In this document: positions 54,335-62,628 of the stretch, in pieces
Layout of the letters: each line of letters begins with the position of its first letter
Numbering within the stretch: position 1 is the first letter of the stretch
Origin: Glycomyces amatae
Lineage (GTDB): Bacteria; Actinomycetota; Actinomycetes; Mycobacteriales; Micromonosporaceae
Length of the DNA stretch: 64,000 nt
Direction of reading: 5' to 3'
Assembly: GCF_020991375.1 (NCBI RefSeq)
Contig: NZ_JAJLQZ010000004.1
Location: forward strand, 62,001 to 126,000
Position numbers and translations under genes: made by a program
The notes under the pieces: generated by a model
Told to the model about the DNA's origin: nothing
Databases searched by the model: none
Seen by the model: only the letters and a program-made list of their open reading frames with translations

Positions 54335-55200
54335 TGCGGCCCGACCCCGCCTCCCCCGTCCAGTGGACGGCCGCGCTGCTCATCGGCGCGGCCGCGATCC
54401 TGCTGCTGCACAGCACCCTCCCGGTCGCGCTGGCCTACCCGAGGGCGGGGACGACCGCGCTGGTCCTGTTCTCGCTCTTCGCCGTCCCGTTCGCGATCAT
54501 GCGGCGGCGCCTCGCCGCGTGGCTCGCGCTGCCGGTCCCGGCGCTCGCCCTCGGCCTGGCGTGGGGCGCGACGGTGGCGGTCATGACCTCGCTGTACGGC
54601 TCGCGGGCCCTGCACGGGCTCATGGCGACCGCGTGGGGGCCGGCGTGGGCCGAGCGGTGGGCGCCGGTGCTGGCCGCGCCGGTGGTCGAGGAGGTCGTCA
54701 AGGCGGCCGGGGTGGTCCTCGTGGTCGCCGTCGCCTGGGGGCGCGTCCACGGCGTGCTCGACGGGATCGTGCTGGGCGCGTTCTGCGGGGCGGGGTTCCA
54801 GATCGTGGAGGGCTACGCCTTCGCCATGTCGAGCACGGTCCTGAACCGGGCGGGCGACGTGGTGGAGCCGGTGGTCGCGGTGTTCATCGTGCGCGGGGTG
54901 CTCGCCGGGCTGTGGAGCCACGCGATCTTCACGGCGATCGTGGGCGCGGGGGTCGCGTACGCGGCGACGCGGCGGACGCGCCGCTCGGTGTGGGCGGCGG
55001 CCGGATCGCTGGCGGCGGTGATCGCCCTGCACGCGCTGTGGAACTCGCCGCTGCTGCGTGACGGCCTCGGGCTGGGCGCCGCGGCGGTGCTCGCCGGGGT
55101 GATGGTGAAGGGCCTGCCCGCGGTGCTCATCGTGTGGTGGCTGGTCCGCTGGGCCAAACGCGAGGAGGACCCGGTGGGGCGGCCGCTCGAGGCGGCCTGA
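54334..55200 (+). CDS. PrsW-family intramembrane protease
   Basis: A 288-aa protein with about eight membrane helices. PrsW signatures are APVVEEVVKAAGVVL (EExxK, Glu119/Glu120), DGIVLGAFCGAGFQIVEGYAF, GLWSHAIFTAIVGAG (the SHxxFT His) and ALHALWNSP (second conserved His region). These are glutamic intramembrane proteases of the CPBP/PrsW superfamily that cut anti-sigma factors or lipid-linked substrates in other bacteria. It is coupled to the upstream exported-protein gene. Its target is unknown; no anti-sigma factor gene is nearby. Confidence 0.9.
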   Translation: MRPDPASPVQWTAALLIGAAAILLLHSTLPVALAYPRAGTTALVLFSLFAVPFAIMRRRLAAWLALPVPALALGLAWGATVAVMTSLYGSRALHGLMATAWGPAWAERWAPVLAAPVVEEVVKAAGVVLVVAVAWGRVHGVLDGIVLGAFCGAGFQIVEGYAFAMSSTVLNRAGDVVEPVVAVFIVRGVLAGLWSHAIFTAIVGAGVAYAATRRTRRSVWAAAGSLAAVIALHALWNSPLLRDGLGLGAAAVLAGVMVKGLPAVLIVWWLVRWAKREEDPVGRPLEAA

Positions 55201-55228
55201 ACGGCCCGGGCGGGAGCCGGACCAAGAC

Positions 55229-55299
55229 GAGGGCAGCGCGAAGCGAAACCCGGAACGGCGGGCCCCCCGTTCGACAACCCTGGCACGGGGGTCCGACAT
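55229..55299 (-). repeat. ATG-hairpin repeat element, copy D
   Basis: Begins ATGTCGGACCCCCGTG on the minus strand; arms CCCCCGT/ACGGGGG. It is the closest to the consensus and very similar to copy C over its full 71 bp. Confidence 0.85.
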
Positions 55300-55323
55300 T
55301 TCGGCGGGCGGCGGCAGACGCGA

Positions 55324-55351
55324 GGAAGGCCCGCTTCTCGGCGGGCCTTCC
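55324..55351. terminator. hairpin beside repeat copy D
   Basis: GGAAGGCCCGC and its exact complement with a 6-nt loop. It may terminate the PrsW gene transcript. A similar, decayed hairpin flanks copy E. Confidence 0.55.
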
Positions 55352-55372
55352 GGGGTGGTCGGGGAACGCGTA

Positions 55373-55417
55373 GCAATGCCGCCCGGGTCTGAGCGCGCGG
55401 CACCCCGGCGGCATTGC
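55373..55417. other. strong imperfect hairpin
   Basis: GCAATGCCGCC pairs exactly with GGCGGCATTGC, with further CGGGT/ACCCCG pairing inside. It lies in the convergent gap between the PrsW gene and mutY; role unknown. Confidence 0.5.
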
Positions 55418-55567
55418 AGTTGCCCGGTTGCGACCGCCGTGAGGCGTCCGCTCCCGCCTGGGCCCCTTGTCGTGCGTCCGGTCCGCGGTCGACGCGACGG
55501 TGGTTGGCGCGAGCCGCGTCGTCGTGTTCCTGGCCGGCCGCTCGGGGCGGCCCTGCGGTAGGCGATT

Positions 55568-55650
55568 CGGCCCTGGCACCGGTGGTGAGTCGGACTCTGG
55601 AGTCCGTCCGGTGCCTCACTTGGTGACCAGTGAGGTTCGACCCAGGGCCG
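55568..55650 (+). ncRNA. candidate structured RNA with a three-way junction
   Basis: Closing stem CGGCCCTGG (55568-55576) with CCAGGGCCG (55642-55650). Inside it, helix 2 is CACCGG/CCGGTG, topped by CGGACT-CTGG-AGTCCG. Helix 3 is CCTCACT/AGTGAGG with an 8-nt loop. All stems are perfect, and 57 of 83 nt are paired. The segment TTCGAC joins helix 3 to the closing stem. It is not a tRNA because no T-arm forms. It is intergenic between convergent genes. Strand is undecided; the same pairings form on either strand, and no promoter is clear. Confidence 0.4.
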
Positions 55651-55727
55651 CCGATTTTCGGTATCGGCGCCGACCGAGCATCGTGAAGTTCTCTCAATTC
55701 AGACGCTACCAGCGGCCGATGGGTTTG

Positions 55728-56630
55728 TCACCGACTCGGCAGTTCGAATCGCCCGGCTTCGTCGGTCTCGACCAGGCCTTCGGCGATGAGCTGCGCGACG
55801 GCCTCGCCGAGCATCCTCGCGTCCGGCCACACCGCGTCGACCCGGTCCCGCTCGACGGGGCCGTCGGCGTCCCTGAGCAGCGCCATCACCTCGCCGCGCA
55901 CATGCCGGTTGGTGCCTTTGTACCGCTGGCGCTTGCGGCTGGGCCCGGCCGGGACCTCCTGGCCGGAGAACCCGCACGCGTCGCTCACCGGGCAGGTCCC
56001 GCACTCGGGCTTGCGGGCGGTGCACACCAGCGCCCCGAGCTCCATGAGCGCCAGGGACAGGCGGGCGGCGGTCGGCGCGTCCGGCGGCAGGAGCGCCTCG
56101 GCGGCGGCCAGGTCGGCCCTGGTCGTGGCGGTGCCGGCGTCGCTGCGCCCGCCGAAGCGGGCCACGACGCGGCGGACGTTCGTGTCCACGACCGCGTGCC
56201 GCCCGCCGTAGTGGAAGACCGCGACCGCGGCGGCCGTGTAGACGCCGATGCCGGGCAGGCGCTCGAGCTCGGCGGGGTCGGAGGGGACGACGCCGCCGTG
56301 GTCGGTCGCGACGATCCGCGCGCACTCCTGGAGGCGCAGGGCCCGCCGCGGGTAGCCCATGCGGCCCCATTCGCGCAGGACGTCGGCGGCGGGTGCGGCG
56401 GCGAGGTCGGCGGGTTCGGGCCAGCGCGCCATCCAGGCCTCCCAGACGGGGGCGACGCGGGCGACCTGGGTCTGCTGGCTCATGACCTCGGAGACGAGCA
56501 CGCCCCAGGCGGTGGTGCCGGGGCGGCGCCAGGGGAGCTCGGTGCGGTTGTGCGCGTCGAACCAGGGGAGGAGCCGTTCGGCGAGCAGGTCGGGCGAGGG
56601 GAGGGCCTCGGGTGTTTCCACGGCGCGCAT
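55728..56630 (-). CDS. mutY: A/G-specific adenine glycosylase MutY
   Basis: A 300-aa base-excision repair enzyme that removes adenine mispaired with 8-oxoguanine. Features are SEVMSQQTQVARV (catalytic Glu48), the helix-hairpin-helix LPGIGVYTAAAVAVF, HAVVDTNVRR (catalytic Asp149) and the iron-sulfur loop CTARKPECGTCPVSDAC (C-x6-C-x2-C-x5-C). The C-terminal recognition domain is short, as in other actinobacteria. ATG 56630 is chosen because CACAAT lies 6 nt upstream and the conserved region starts soon after. The open frame continues back into repeat copy E, but that is not needed for the protein. Confidence 0.96.
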   Translation of the reverse strand: MRAVETPEALPSPDLLAERLLPWFDAHNRTELPWRRPGTTAWGVLVSEVMSQQTQVARVAPVWEAWMARWPEPADLAAAPAADVLREWGRMGYPRRALRLQECARIVATDHGGVVPSDPAELERLPGIGVYTAAAVAVFHYGGRHAVVDTNVRRVVARFGGRSDAGTATTRADLAAAEALLPPDAPTAARLSLALMELGALVCTARKPECGTCPVSDACGFSGQEVPAGPSRKRQRYKGTNRHVRGEVMALLRDADGPVERDRVDAVWPDARMLGEAVAQLIAEGLVETDEAGRFELPSR

Positions 56631-56709
56631 CCTCTCATTGTGGGCGCGGGGCCGGACGGCCGGCGGGGAGGGCCCCGCCGGTGTGCGGCGAGCGCTTGCG
56701 GATCGGGTC

Positions 56710-56780
56710 GAGGGCAGCGCGAAGCGGACGGCGGATCGCTGGGCCCCCGGTTCGACAACCCTGCCACGGGGCTCCGACAT
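56710..56780 (-). repeat. ATG-hairpin repeat element, copy E
   Basis: Begins ATGTCGGAGCCCCGTGG on the minus strand and ends GCGCTGCCCTC. It is in frame with mutY without an intervening stop, 80 bp upstream of the mutY start. Confidence 0.8.
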
Positions 56781-56901
56781 TTCGGTGGGCGGCGGTCGAC
56801 GCGAGGAAGGCGCACTTCTCTGCGGGTCCTGCGGGGCGGGCTTCGGCCCGGCCGCGGGACGCAGGGGCGTGTAATTCCGCTGGTGCGGCGCTCGGCTGCG
56901 T

Positions 56902-56907
56902 TAGCGT
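56902..56907 (+). promoter_or_regulatory. leaderless -10 TAGCGT
   Basis: Ends exactly 6 nt before GTG 56914. Confidence 0.55.
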
Positions 56908-56913
56908 CCCGGC

Positions 56914-57585
56914 GTGGAGGGTTTCAAGGGCAGGTTCGTGAAGGGGTCGGAGCCGGAGTCGGTCTACTGGCGGCGGCGGGCGATCGTGGCCGGGGCGGTG
57001 CTCGCGCTCGTGCTCCTGGTCGTGTTCGGCCTCAGCGCACTCGGCGGCGACGGGGACGAGCGGGAGGCCGCGGCCGACGCGTCCCCCGGCGAGTGGCAGC
57101 CGCCCTCGCCGTCGGGCACCTTGCAGCGCCCCTACTTCCCCGAGACGCCCACCGCCGAGGCGTCCGCCGAGCCCACGGAGGCCGAGACCTCGACCGCCCC
57201 GCCGGTCGCCGCGTGCCCGGCCGAGGACCTCATGCTCCAGGTGGTCGCCGCCTTCGGCGAGGCCCGCTCGGGCTCGGAGGTCCCGGTGAGCGTGCTGGTC
57301 GCCAGCGGCGCCGACACCGCGTGCACGGCCGACCTGCGCGAGGTCGCCGTCGAGCTCGCCTCGGGCGCCGACGTCGTCTACTCCACCGCGCACTGCGAGA
57401 CCTCGAAGGGCGAGGAGGTCGAGCTGAGCGGCGGCCAAGGCCAGACGGTCGAGTTCGCCGTCGACGGCCTGGCGTCCGAGGAGGGCTGCCGCGGCGCCCG
57501 CCGCGAACTGCCCGCCGGGGAGTACGAGCTGCGCGCCCGCCTGGGCGAGGCCGTCTCGGCCCCGACGGTCCTCCGGCTGACCTGA
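56914..57585 (+). CDS. single-pass membrane protein with extracytoplasmic cysteine-containing domain
   Basis: A 223-aa protein. A short basic cytosolic N-terminus (YWRRR) precedes one membrane helix near 24-43 (AIVAGAVLALVLLVVFGLSAL). A Pro/Glu/Thr-rich linker of about 55 residues follows, then a beta-rich domain of about 120 residues (CPAEDLMLQVVAAFGEARSG, CTADLREVAVELASGADVVY, HCETSKGEEVELSGGQ, GCRGARRELPAGEYELRA) with four cysteines that could form two disulfides. The fold looks immunoglobulin-like. It lies between mutY and disA; many actinobacteria have a comparable hypothetical there. Function is unknown. Confidence 0.75.
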   Translation: MEGFKGRFVKGSEPESVYWRRRAIVAGAVLALVLLVVFGLSALGGDGDEREAAADASPGEWQPPSPSGTLQRPYFPETPTAEASAEPTEAETSTAPPVAACPAEDLMLQVVAAFGEARSGSEVPVSVLVASGADTACTADLREVAVELASGADVVYSTAHCETSKGEEVELSGGQGQTVEFAVDGLASEEGCRGARRELPAGEYELRARLGEAVSAPTVLRLT

Positions 57586-57673
57586 GGCTCGTGCGACCGG
57601 CCTGGACCTCGCGACCGGAGCGTGCGCGAGTGCCGGGCGACCGGCGCGGAGGCGGTCCCGGGCCGTGCCGGCC

Positions 57674-58738
57674 TCAGATGTAGCGGTCGAGGATGGAGAC
57701 CTCGGCGAGCCGCGTGAGCGACTCGCGGATGCTCTGGGCCCGGCCGGGGCCGACCCCGTCCACGTCCTGGAGCTCCTCGACGGTGACGCCGAGCAGCTCC
57801 GGCAGCGCCCCGAAGTGCCCCACGACCCGCTCGATCACGGCCTCGGGGAGCCGGGGGACCTTCGCGAGCATCCGGTACCCGCGCGGGCTGACGCGCCGGT
57901 CCAGCACGTCCGGCGAGTTCGGGTAGCCCAGGGACCGGGCCACCGCGGTGAGGTCGAGGAGCTCGGGGGAGCCCATCCCGTCGACGACGCTCATGGCCTT
58001 GGGGTAGTCGCCGCCCTCGGGCAGGTAGTCGCGGACGATCAGCTCCCGGTCGGCCTCGACCCCGGCCATGAGCTCGTCGAGCTGGAGCGCCAGCAGCCGC
58101 CCGTCGGTGCCGAGCTCGATGACGTGCCCCTCGACCTCGTCGGCGATGTGGCGGGCCATCTCCAGGCGCTGGAGCACGGTCACCGCGTCCCGCACGGTCA
58201 CGAGGTCCTCGATCTCCAGGCTGGAGAGGTTCCCGGCGACCTCGTCGAGGCGCAGCTTGTACCGCTCGAGCGTGGCCAGGGCCTGGTTGGCGCGCGAGAG
58301 GATCTGCGTGGACGGCTCCAGCAGGTGGTGGATGGCGCCCATGTACAGCCCGATGGTGTGCATCGACTGGCTGACGGAGATCACGGGGAAGCCGGTCTGG
58401 ATCGCGACGCGCTCGGCGGTGCGGTGGCGGGTGCCCGACTCGTTGGAGTGGATCGAGGGGTCGGGCATGAGGTGGACGCCGGCGCGGACGATCCGCGAGC
58501 CGTCGGTGGTCAGCACCACCGCGCCGTCCATCTTGCACAGCTCGCGCAGGCGCGTGGCGGAGAACTCGATGTCGAGCTCGAACCCGCCGGTGCACAGCTC
58601 CTCGACGAGGCCGTCGCAGCCGACGACGATGAGGGCTCCGGTGCGGCCCCGCAGGATGCGCTCCAGGCCGTCGCGCAGTGCGGTGCCGGGCGCCATGGTG
58701 GCCAGTGTGGCCCGCAGGCCCTCGTCAGGTTTCGACAC
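57674..58738 (-). CDS. disA: diadenylate cyclase DisA
   Basis: A 354-aa DNA-integrity scanning protein that makes cyclic di-AMP from two ATP. The cyclase domain has the DGA motif (KMDGAVVL, Asp71-Ala73) and the RHR motif (GTRHRTAE, Arg104-Arg106). A helical spine follows, and the C-terminal DNA-binding helix-hairpin-helix domain contains VEELQDVDGVGPGRAQSIRESL. GTG 58738 lies 8 nt after a GGGGGG run. Length matches mycobacterial DisA (~358 aa). The usual partner radA is not adjacent here; the upstream neighbour is a PH-like membrane protein gene. Confidence 0.97.
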   Translation of the reverse strand: MSKPDEGLRATLATMAPGTALRDGLERILRGRTGALIVVGCDGLVEELCTGGFELDIEFSATRLRELCKMDGAVVLTTDGSRIVRAGVHLMPDPSIHSNESGTRHRTAERVAIQTGFPVISVSQSMHTIGLYMGAIHHLLEPSTQILSRANQALATLERYKLRLDEVAGNLSSLEIEDLVTVRDAVTVLQRLEMARHIADEVEGHVIELGTDGRLLALQLDELMAGVEADRELIVRDYLPEGGDYPKAMSVVDGMGSPELLDLTAVARSLGYPNSPDVLDRRVSPRGYRMLAKVPRLPEAVIERVVGHFGALPELLGVTVEELQDVDGVGPGRAQSIRESLTRLAEVSILDRYI

Positions 58739-58975
58739 CACTGGTACCCCCCAATGCTGGATGGTCCGCCGGCGTGCCTGCCGGGCGGTGGACGCGACCT
58801 CGCGCCAGGGGCTTGGGCGCCGGGTCGCCTCCAGTGTACGGATCGACTGCGGGAGGCAGGGGGCGGCATTTGGGGCAAGCCGTGCATCCCGTGCGGTGAG
58901 ACCGAGGTCATGCCCCGGGCGGTGTGCGGAGAGTGGACGTTCGCTCACGGCGCCGCCCGCGGCGGGCGGGCGCGC

Positions 58976-59569
58976 TCAGAGCCGGTCGACGACCTGGACG
59001 TGGCCGGGCGCGTACGAGGTGAGTCGCGCCAGGAGCTGCTGCGCCTCGGGTGCGAAGTCCTTGCAGCGCACGGCCAGGTCGAACCCGGCGACGAGGCCCT
59101 CGGTGGCGCGGTTGGCCTCGCGCAGGACCGAGCGGCCGATGAACCCGGGCCGGTCGGAGCCGCCGCGCCCGAGGTAGACGTCGGCGGCGAAGAGGAGGTA
59201 CGAGGTGCCGCGGCGGCGGGACCCGACGTGGATGGCGGCGAGCTCCTCGACGTTGCTCCAGGGGATGAGCAGGCTCTTGCCGAAGCTGGGGCGCACGCGC
59301 AGCCCGAAGTGGTTGACCATGAGCCGCGGCGGGCGCACGAGCGGGACGAGGAAGCAGGCCGCCCCGAGCAGGGCGATGACCGTGAAGAACCCGGGCAGGG
59401 CGGCGACGGGGTTCGGCTCGCCGGAGTCGAGGGTGCCCGGCTCGGTGCGGACGAGGCCCACGAGCGCGCCGATCACGGCGGCGCACGCGAGCGAGTAGAG
59501 GACGAGGGAGGAGATGCGACGGGTGGGTGAACTGCGCTCGACGACGACCCATTCTGAGCTCCTGCGCAC
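58976..59569 (-). CDS. membrane protein with PH-like domain (DUF-type, unknown)
   Basis: A 197-aa protein. Two membrane helices near 21-41 and 58-80 (LVLYSLACAAVIGALVGLV, AALPGFFTVIALLGAACFLVPLV) are followed by a PH-like cytoplasmic domain: PRLMVNHFGLRVRPSFGKSLLIPWSNVEELAAI, a pattern common in small bacterial PH-domain membrane proteins. The end is helical (APEAQQLLARLTSYA). GTG 59569 has GGAGG 6 nt upstream. It precedes disA on the same strand with a 237-bp gap. Function is unknown. Confidence 0.7.
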   Translation of the reverse strand: MRRSSEWVVVERSSPTRRISSLVLYSLACAAVIGALVGLVRTEPGTLDSGEPNPVAALPGFFTVIALLGAACFLVPLVRPPRLMVNHFGLRVRPSFGKSLLIPWSNVEELAAIHVGSRRRGTSYLLFAADVYLGRGGSDRPGFIGRSVLREANRATEGLVAGFDLAVRCKDFAPEAQQLLARLTSYAPGHVQVVDRL

Positions 59570-60018
59570 TGCTCACCTCCGACACGCAACTGTAGTCAGC
59601 TCCGCCGCGTCCCGCTACGCCTGAGGACGAGTCGCGGCGGCCGGGGGCGGCGGAGTGCGCCGCCCCGTCCGTTGCGACCGAGGCGGACGCCCGCGTGATC
59701 ATGTCGTGCCCGGTACCCGGTACCCGGTGCCCGGTGCCCGGTGCCCGGTGCAGCGGTCGGTGCTGCGGCCTGCGGCCGCGCGATCGCCCCGCGCCCGAGA
59801 ACCGGTCCTGCGGGCGGCCGGGCGCCCCGCGACCGAGCCGTCGCGTGTGAGGCGGACGAACCCCGCGCCAGAAGCGGGCTCGCGATGCGGCGCCCGCGGA
59901 GCCCGCCGGACCGCGATCCGCCTGGCGGCCGCGAAGCGCCCGAGGCAGTATGGACGGCGGCCGGTGCGCCCCGCTCCGCCGCTCCCGCGGCACCGCCGCG
60001 GCCATGGAGGCACACGAC
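59570..60018. other. 449-bp divergent intergenic region
   Basis: It contains the heptanucleotide repeat at 59709-59750 and otherwise GC-rich sequence without a supportable gene. Promoters for the flanking divergent genes must be here; I could not place them confidently. Confidence 0.4.
59709..59750. repeat. heptanucleotide tandem repeat (CCCGGTA/G)6
   Basis: Six exact-length units: CCCGGTA twice, then CCCGGTG four times. It is a likely site of slippage. Confidence 0.95.
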
Positions 60019-60693
60019 GTGAACGAGCCCATGACCTCAGCGCCGCACTGGCCGGACGCCGCGACGCTGCGCGAACGCCTGCGGCACGTCTACTGGATCG
60101 GCGGCGGCAGCGGCGCCGGGAAGTCCACCGTCGCCGCCCGGCTCGCCGACCGGCACGGCCTGCGCCTGTACTCGACCGACGCGACGATGGCCGACCACGC
60201 CCGCCGCACCACGCCCGAGCACGCCCCGCACCTGCACGAGTTCATCGCCATGGACATGGACGAGCGCTGGGTGCACCGCTCCCCTGAGACGATGCTCGGG
60301 ACCTTCCACTGGTTCCGCGGCGAAGGCTCCCACCTCATCGTCGAGGACCTGCTCGCGCTGCCCGAGGGGACCGGCGTGGTCGCCGAGGGCTTCCGGCTCT
60401 TGCCGTCGCTCGTCCGGCCCCTCCTGGCGGACCCGGCCCGGGCCGTCTGGCTCCTGCCGACGCCGCGCTTCCGCGAGGCCGCCATCCGCAGCCGCGCCTC
60501 CCCGGACGACGGCTTCCTCCAGCGCACCAGCGATCCCGAGCGGGCCGCCCGGAACCTCGCCGAACGGGAGCGGATGTTCACCGAACACCTGCGACGCGTG
60601 ACCCGGGACCTCGGACTGTCGGTGGTCGACGTGGACGGCACCGCGACCGAGGACGAGTCGGTCGAGCGCGTGAGCGCGATGTTCGGACTCTGA
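60019..60693 (+). CDS. P-loop kinase-like protein
   Basis: A 224-aa soluble protein with a Walker A motif HVYWIGGGSGAGKSTVAARLA near the N-terminus and LRLYSTDATMADHARR after it, as in shikimate/gluconate/AAA-type small-molecule kinases. Other features are VVAEGFRLLPSLV and RTSDPERAARNLAERERMF, a basic helix typical of a phosphoryl-acceptor lid. The substrate is unknown. GTG 60019 is chosen because TGGAGG lies 8 nt upstream; ATG 60004, inside that ribosome site, would add five residues. It is a single gene. Confidence 0.8.
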   Translation: MNEPMTSAPHWPDAATLRERLRHVYWIGGGSGAGKSTVAARLADRHGLRLYSTDATMADHARRTTPEHAPHLHEFIAMDMDERWVHRSPETMLGTFHWFRGEGSHLIVEDLLALPEGTGVVAEGFRLLPSLVRPLLADPARAVWLLPTPRFREAAIRSRASPDDGFLQRTSDPERAARNLAERERMFTEHLRRVTRDLGLSVVDVDGTATEDESVERVSAMFGL

Positions 60694-60912
60694 CGGCCCG
60701 TCCGCACCTCCGGTGGCGGGGCCCATGACGTGGGCGACGACTTCGGCGGTGAGCGCTCCCCGGCCGAGTGCGAGGGCGGGCGGCCACAGCGCGCGAAGGC
60801 CTCGACGCCGAGCGGCCCCCGGTCCAATGCGGAGGCGGGCACCCGGGTCCCGCCCGAAGGCGCTGCGGCCCTGAAGCGGGCGGGATCGCAGAGGCCGGCG
60901 GGGCCGGGTTCC

Positions 60913-60985
60913 GGGGCAGCGCGAACACCCGCCGCGCCGCTGGGAAAGGGCCCCCGGTTGCAAGCGTGCCCCAGGGGTCCGACAA
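60913..60985 (-). repeat. ATG-hairpin repeat element, copy F
   Basis: Begins TTGTCGGACCCCTGGGG on the minus strand and ends CGCGCTGCCCC. It is the most diverged of the six, with the start changed to TTG but the frame still open. It lies between the kinase gene and the glucosidase gene; the rest of that 339-bp gap holds no supported gene. Confidence 0.7.
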
Positions 60986-61032
60986 AACGGCGCCCGCTGT
61001 GGTCTGCGGCACGAGCGCCTTCCCGGCGCCGG

Positions 61033-62628
61033 TCAGTTCCCGGTGCGCAGCCAGACCGCCGCGTCCGGCGGGAGCCTCGCCGGCCCCGCCGCCGCCTCGC
61101 CCAGCTCCGCGCTGGCCACCAGCGGCGCGCCCTCGGGGAGGTCGACCTCGCGGCGGGACAGGTTCACCACGCACGTGAAGCCCGGGTCCCGCTCGAAGGC
61201 GAGCACCCCCTCCCCGCTCTCCAGCCAGCGCATCCCCCCGTCCCCCAGCGCCTCCTCGTCCCGCCTGACGCGCAGCGCCAGCCGGTACAGCGACAGCATC
61301 GAGTCCGCGTCGCCCAGCTGCCTCGCCGCCGTCAGCTCCCGCCACTCCCGCGGTTGCGGCAGCCACGCGCCGCCCGCCCCGAACTCGAACGGCGGCGCCT
61401 CCCCGCCCCACGGCAGCGGCACCCGGCACCCGTCCCGGCCCAGGTCCAGCCCGGCCGTGCGCCGGAACACCGGGTCCTGCCGCGCCTCCTCCGGCAGGTC
61501 GAACACCTCCGGCAGCCCCAGCTCGTCCCCCTGGTACACGTACACCCCGCCCGGCAGGGCCATGCTCAGCAGCGCCGCCGCCCGCGCCCGCCGCGTCCCC
61601 AGCCCCAGGTCGGACGGCACGCGGTGCAGCCGCCCCGTGAACGCGGTGTCCTCGCGCCCGTACCGGGTCGCGTGCCGGGTCACGTCGTGGTTCGACAGCA
61701 CCCACGTCGGCGGCGCGGCCACCTTCGCGTGCGTCGCCAGGGTCCGGTCGATCACGTCCCGGAGCGCCCCGGCCTCCCACGCGCACTTGAGGAACGCGAA
61801 GTTGAACGCCGTGTGCAGCTCGTCCGGGCGCAGGTACCGCGCGAACCGCTCGGGATCGTCGAGCCAGATCTCGCCCACGAAGCACCGCTCGCCCCCGTAC
61901 GAGTCGAGCACCCGCCGCCAGTCGCGGTAGATCTCGTGCACCTCGGGGCGGTCCTTGTCGGCGGCGGGCTTCCCGTCGGCGAAGGACGGCAGGTCCGGGT
62001 GCTCCTCGGGCTTGTCCGGCAGGCCCTGCTGCTTGACGAGCCTGGCGGCCACGTCGATGCGGAAGCCGTCCACGCCGCGGTCCAGCCAGAACCGCAGGAT
62101 CGAGGTGAACTCGGCCCGCACCTCGGGGTGGTCCCAGTTCAGGTCCGGCTGGGTCGAGTCGAACAGGTGCAGGTACCACTGCCCGTCGTCCACTTGGGAC
62201 CAGGCCGGGCCGCCGAAGCGGGACTGCCAGTTGTTGGGCCAGTTCCGGAAGTGGAACCGCTCGCGCTCGGGGGAGCCCGCGCCCGCGCGCAGCGCCTCCT
62301 GGAACCAGGGGTGCCGGTCGGAGGTGTGGTTCGGCACGATGTCGACGATGACCTTCAACCCGTGCTGGTGCGCGGCGCCGATGACCCGCTCGGCGTCCTG
62401 AAGGGTCCCGAACGACGGGTCGATCGCCCGGTAGTCGGCCACGTCGTAGCCGCCGTCGGCCATCGGCGAGTCGTACCAGGGGCTGAGCCACAGCGCGTCC
62501 ACGCCGAGGTCGCGCAGGTACGGCAGCCGCGCCTCGAGCCCGGCGAGGTCGCCGACCCCGTCGCCGTCGCCGTCCGCGAAACTGCGCAGGTACACCTGGT
62601 AGATCGCCGCGTCCCGCCACCAGCTCAT
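61033..62628 (-). CDS. GH13 alpha-glucosidase
   Basis: A 531-aa glycoside hydrolase of the alpha-amylase family. Features are WWRDAAIYQVYLRSFADGDGDGVGDLAGL, ALWLSPWYDSPMADGGYDVADY, DIVPNHTSDRHPWF (region I), GFRIDVAARL (nucleophile Asp near 190), CFVGEIWL (acid/base Glu near 251) and VLSNHDVTRH (region IV). The GD(G/C)VGDL and short B domain match oligo-alpha-1,4/1,6-glucosidases that work in the cytosol on imported oligosaccharides. ATG 62628 overlaps the Gfo/Idh stop as ATGA, so it is in the sugar ABC operon. Confidence 0.93.
   Translation of the reverse strand: MSWWRDAAIYQVYLRSFADGDGDGVGDLAGLEARLPYLRDLGVDALWLSPWYDSPMADGGYDVADYRAIDPSFGTLQDAERVIGAAHQHGLKVIVDIVPNHTSDRHPWFQEALRAGAGSPERERFHFRNWPNNWQSRFGGPAWSQVDDGQWYLHLFDSTQPDLNWDHPEVRAEFTSILRFWLDRGVDGFRIDVAARLVKQQGLPDKPEEHPDLPSFADGKPAADKDRPEVHEIYRDWRRVLDSYGGERCFVGEIWLDDPERFARYLRPDELHTAFNFAFLKCAWEAGALRDVIDRTLATHAKVAAPPTWVLSNHDVTRHATRYGREDTAFTGRLHRVPSDLGLGTRRARAAALLSMALPGGVYVYQGDELGLPEVFDLPEEARQDPVFRRTAGLDLGRDGCRVPLPWGGEAPPFEFGAGGAWLPQPREWRELTAARQLGDADSMLSLYRLALRVRRDEEALGDGGMRWLESGEGVLAFERDPGFTCVVNLSRREVDLPEGAPLVASAELGEAAAGPARLPPDAAVWLRTGN

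Noticed and set aside
55568-55650. tRNA gene suggested by GGCCCTG/CAGGGCC ends and TTCGA
   Set aside because: The TTCGA is not flanked by a 5-bp T-stem and there is no 7-nt anticodon loop; the fold is a different three-way junction.
56631-56780. Longer MutY starting in repeat copy E
   Set aside because: The frame is open, but the added residues are repeat-derived and low in complexity; conserved MutY sequence begins after ATG 56630, which has a suitable promoter-like hexamer.
59709-59750. CRISPR array
   Set aside because: Units are 7 bp and contiguous, with no spacers.
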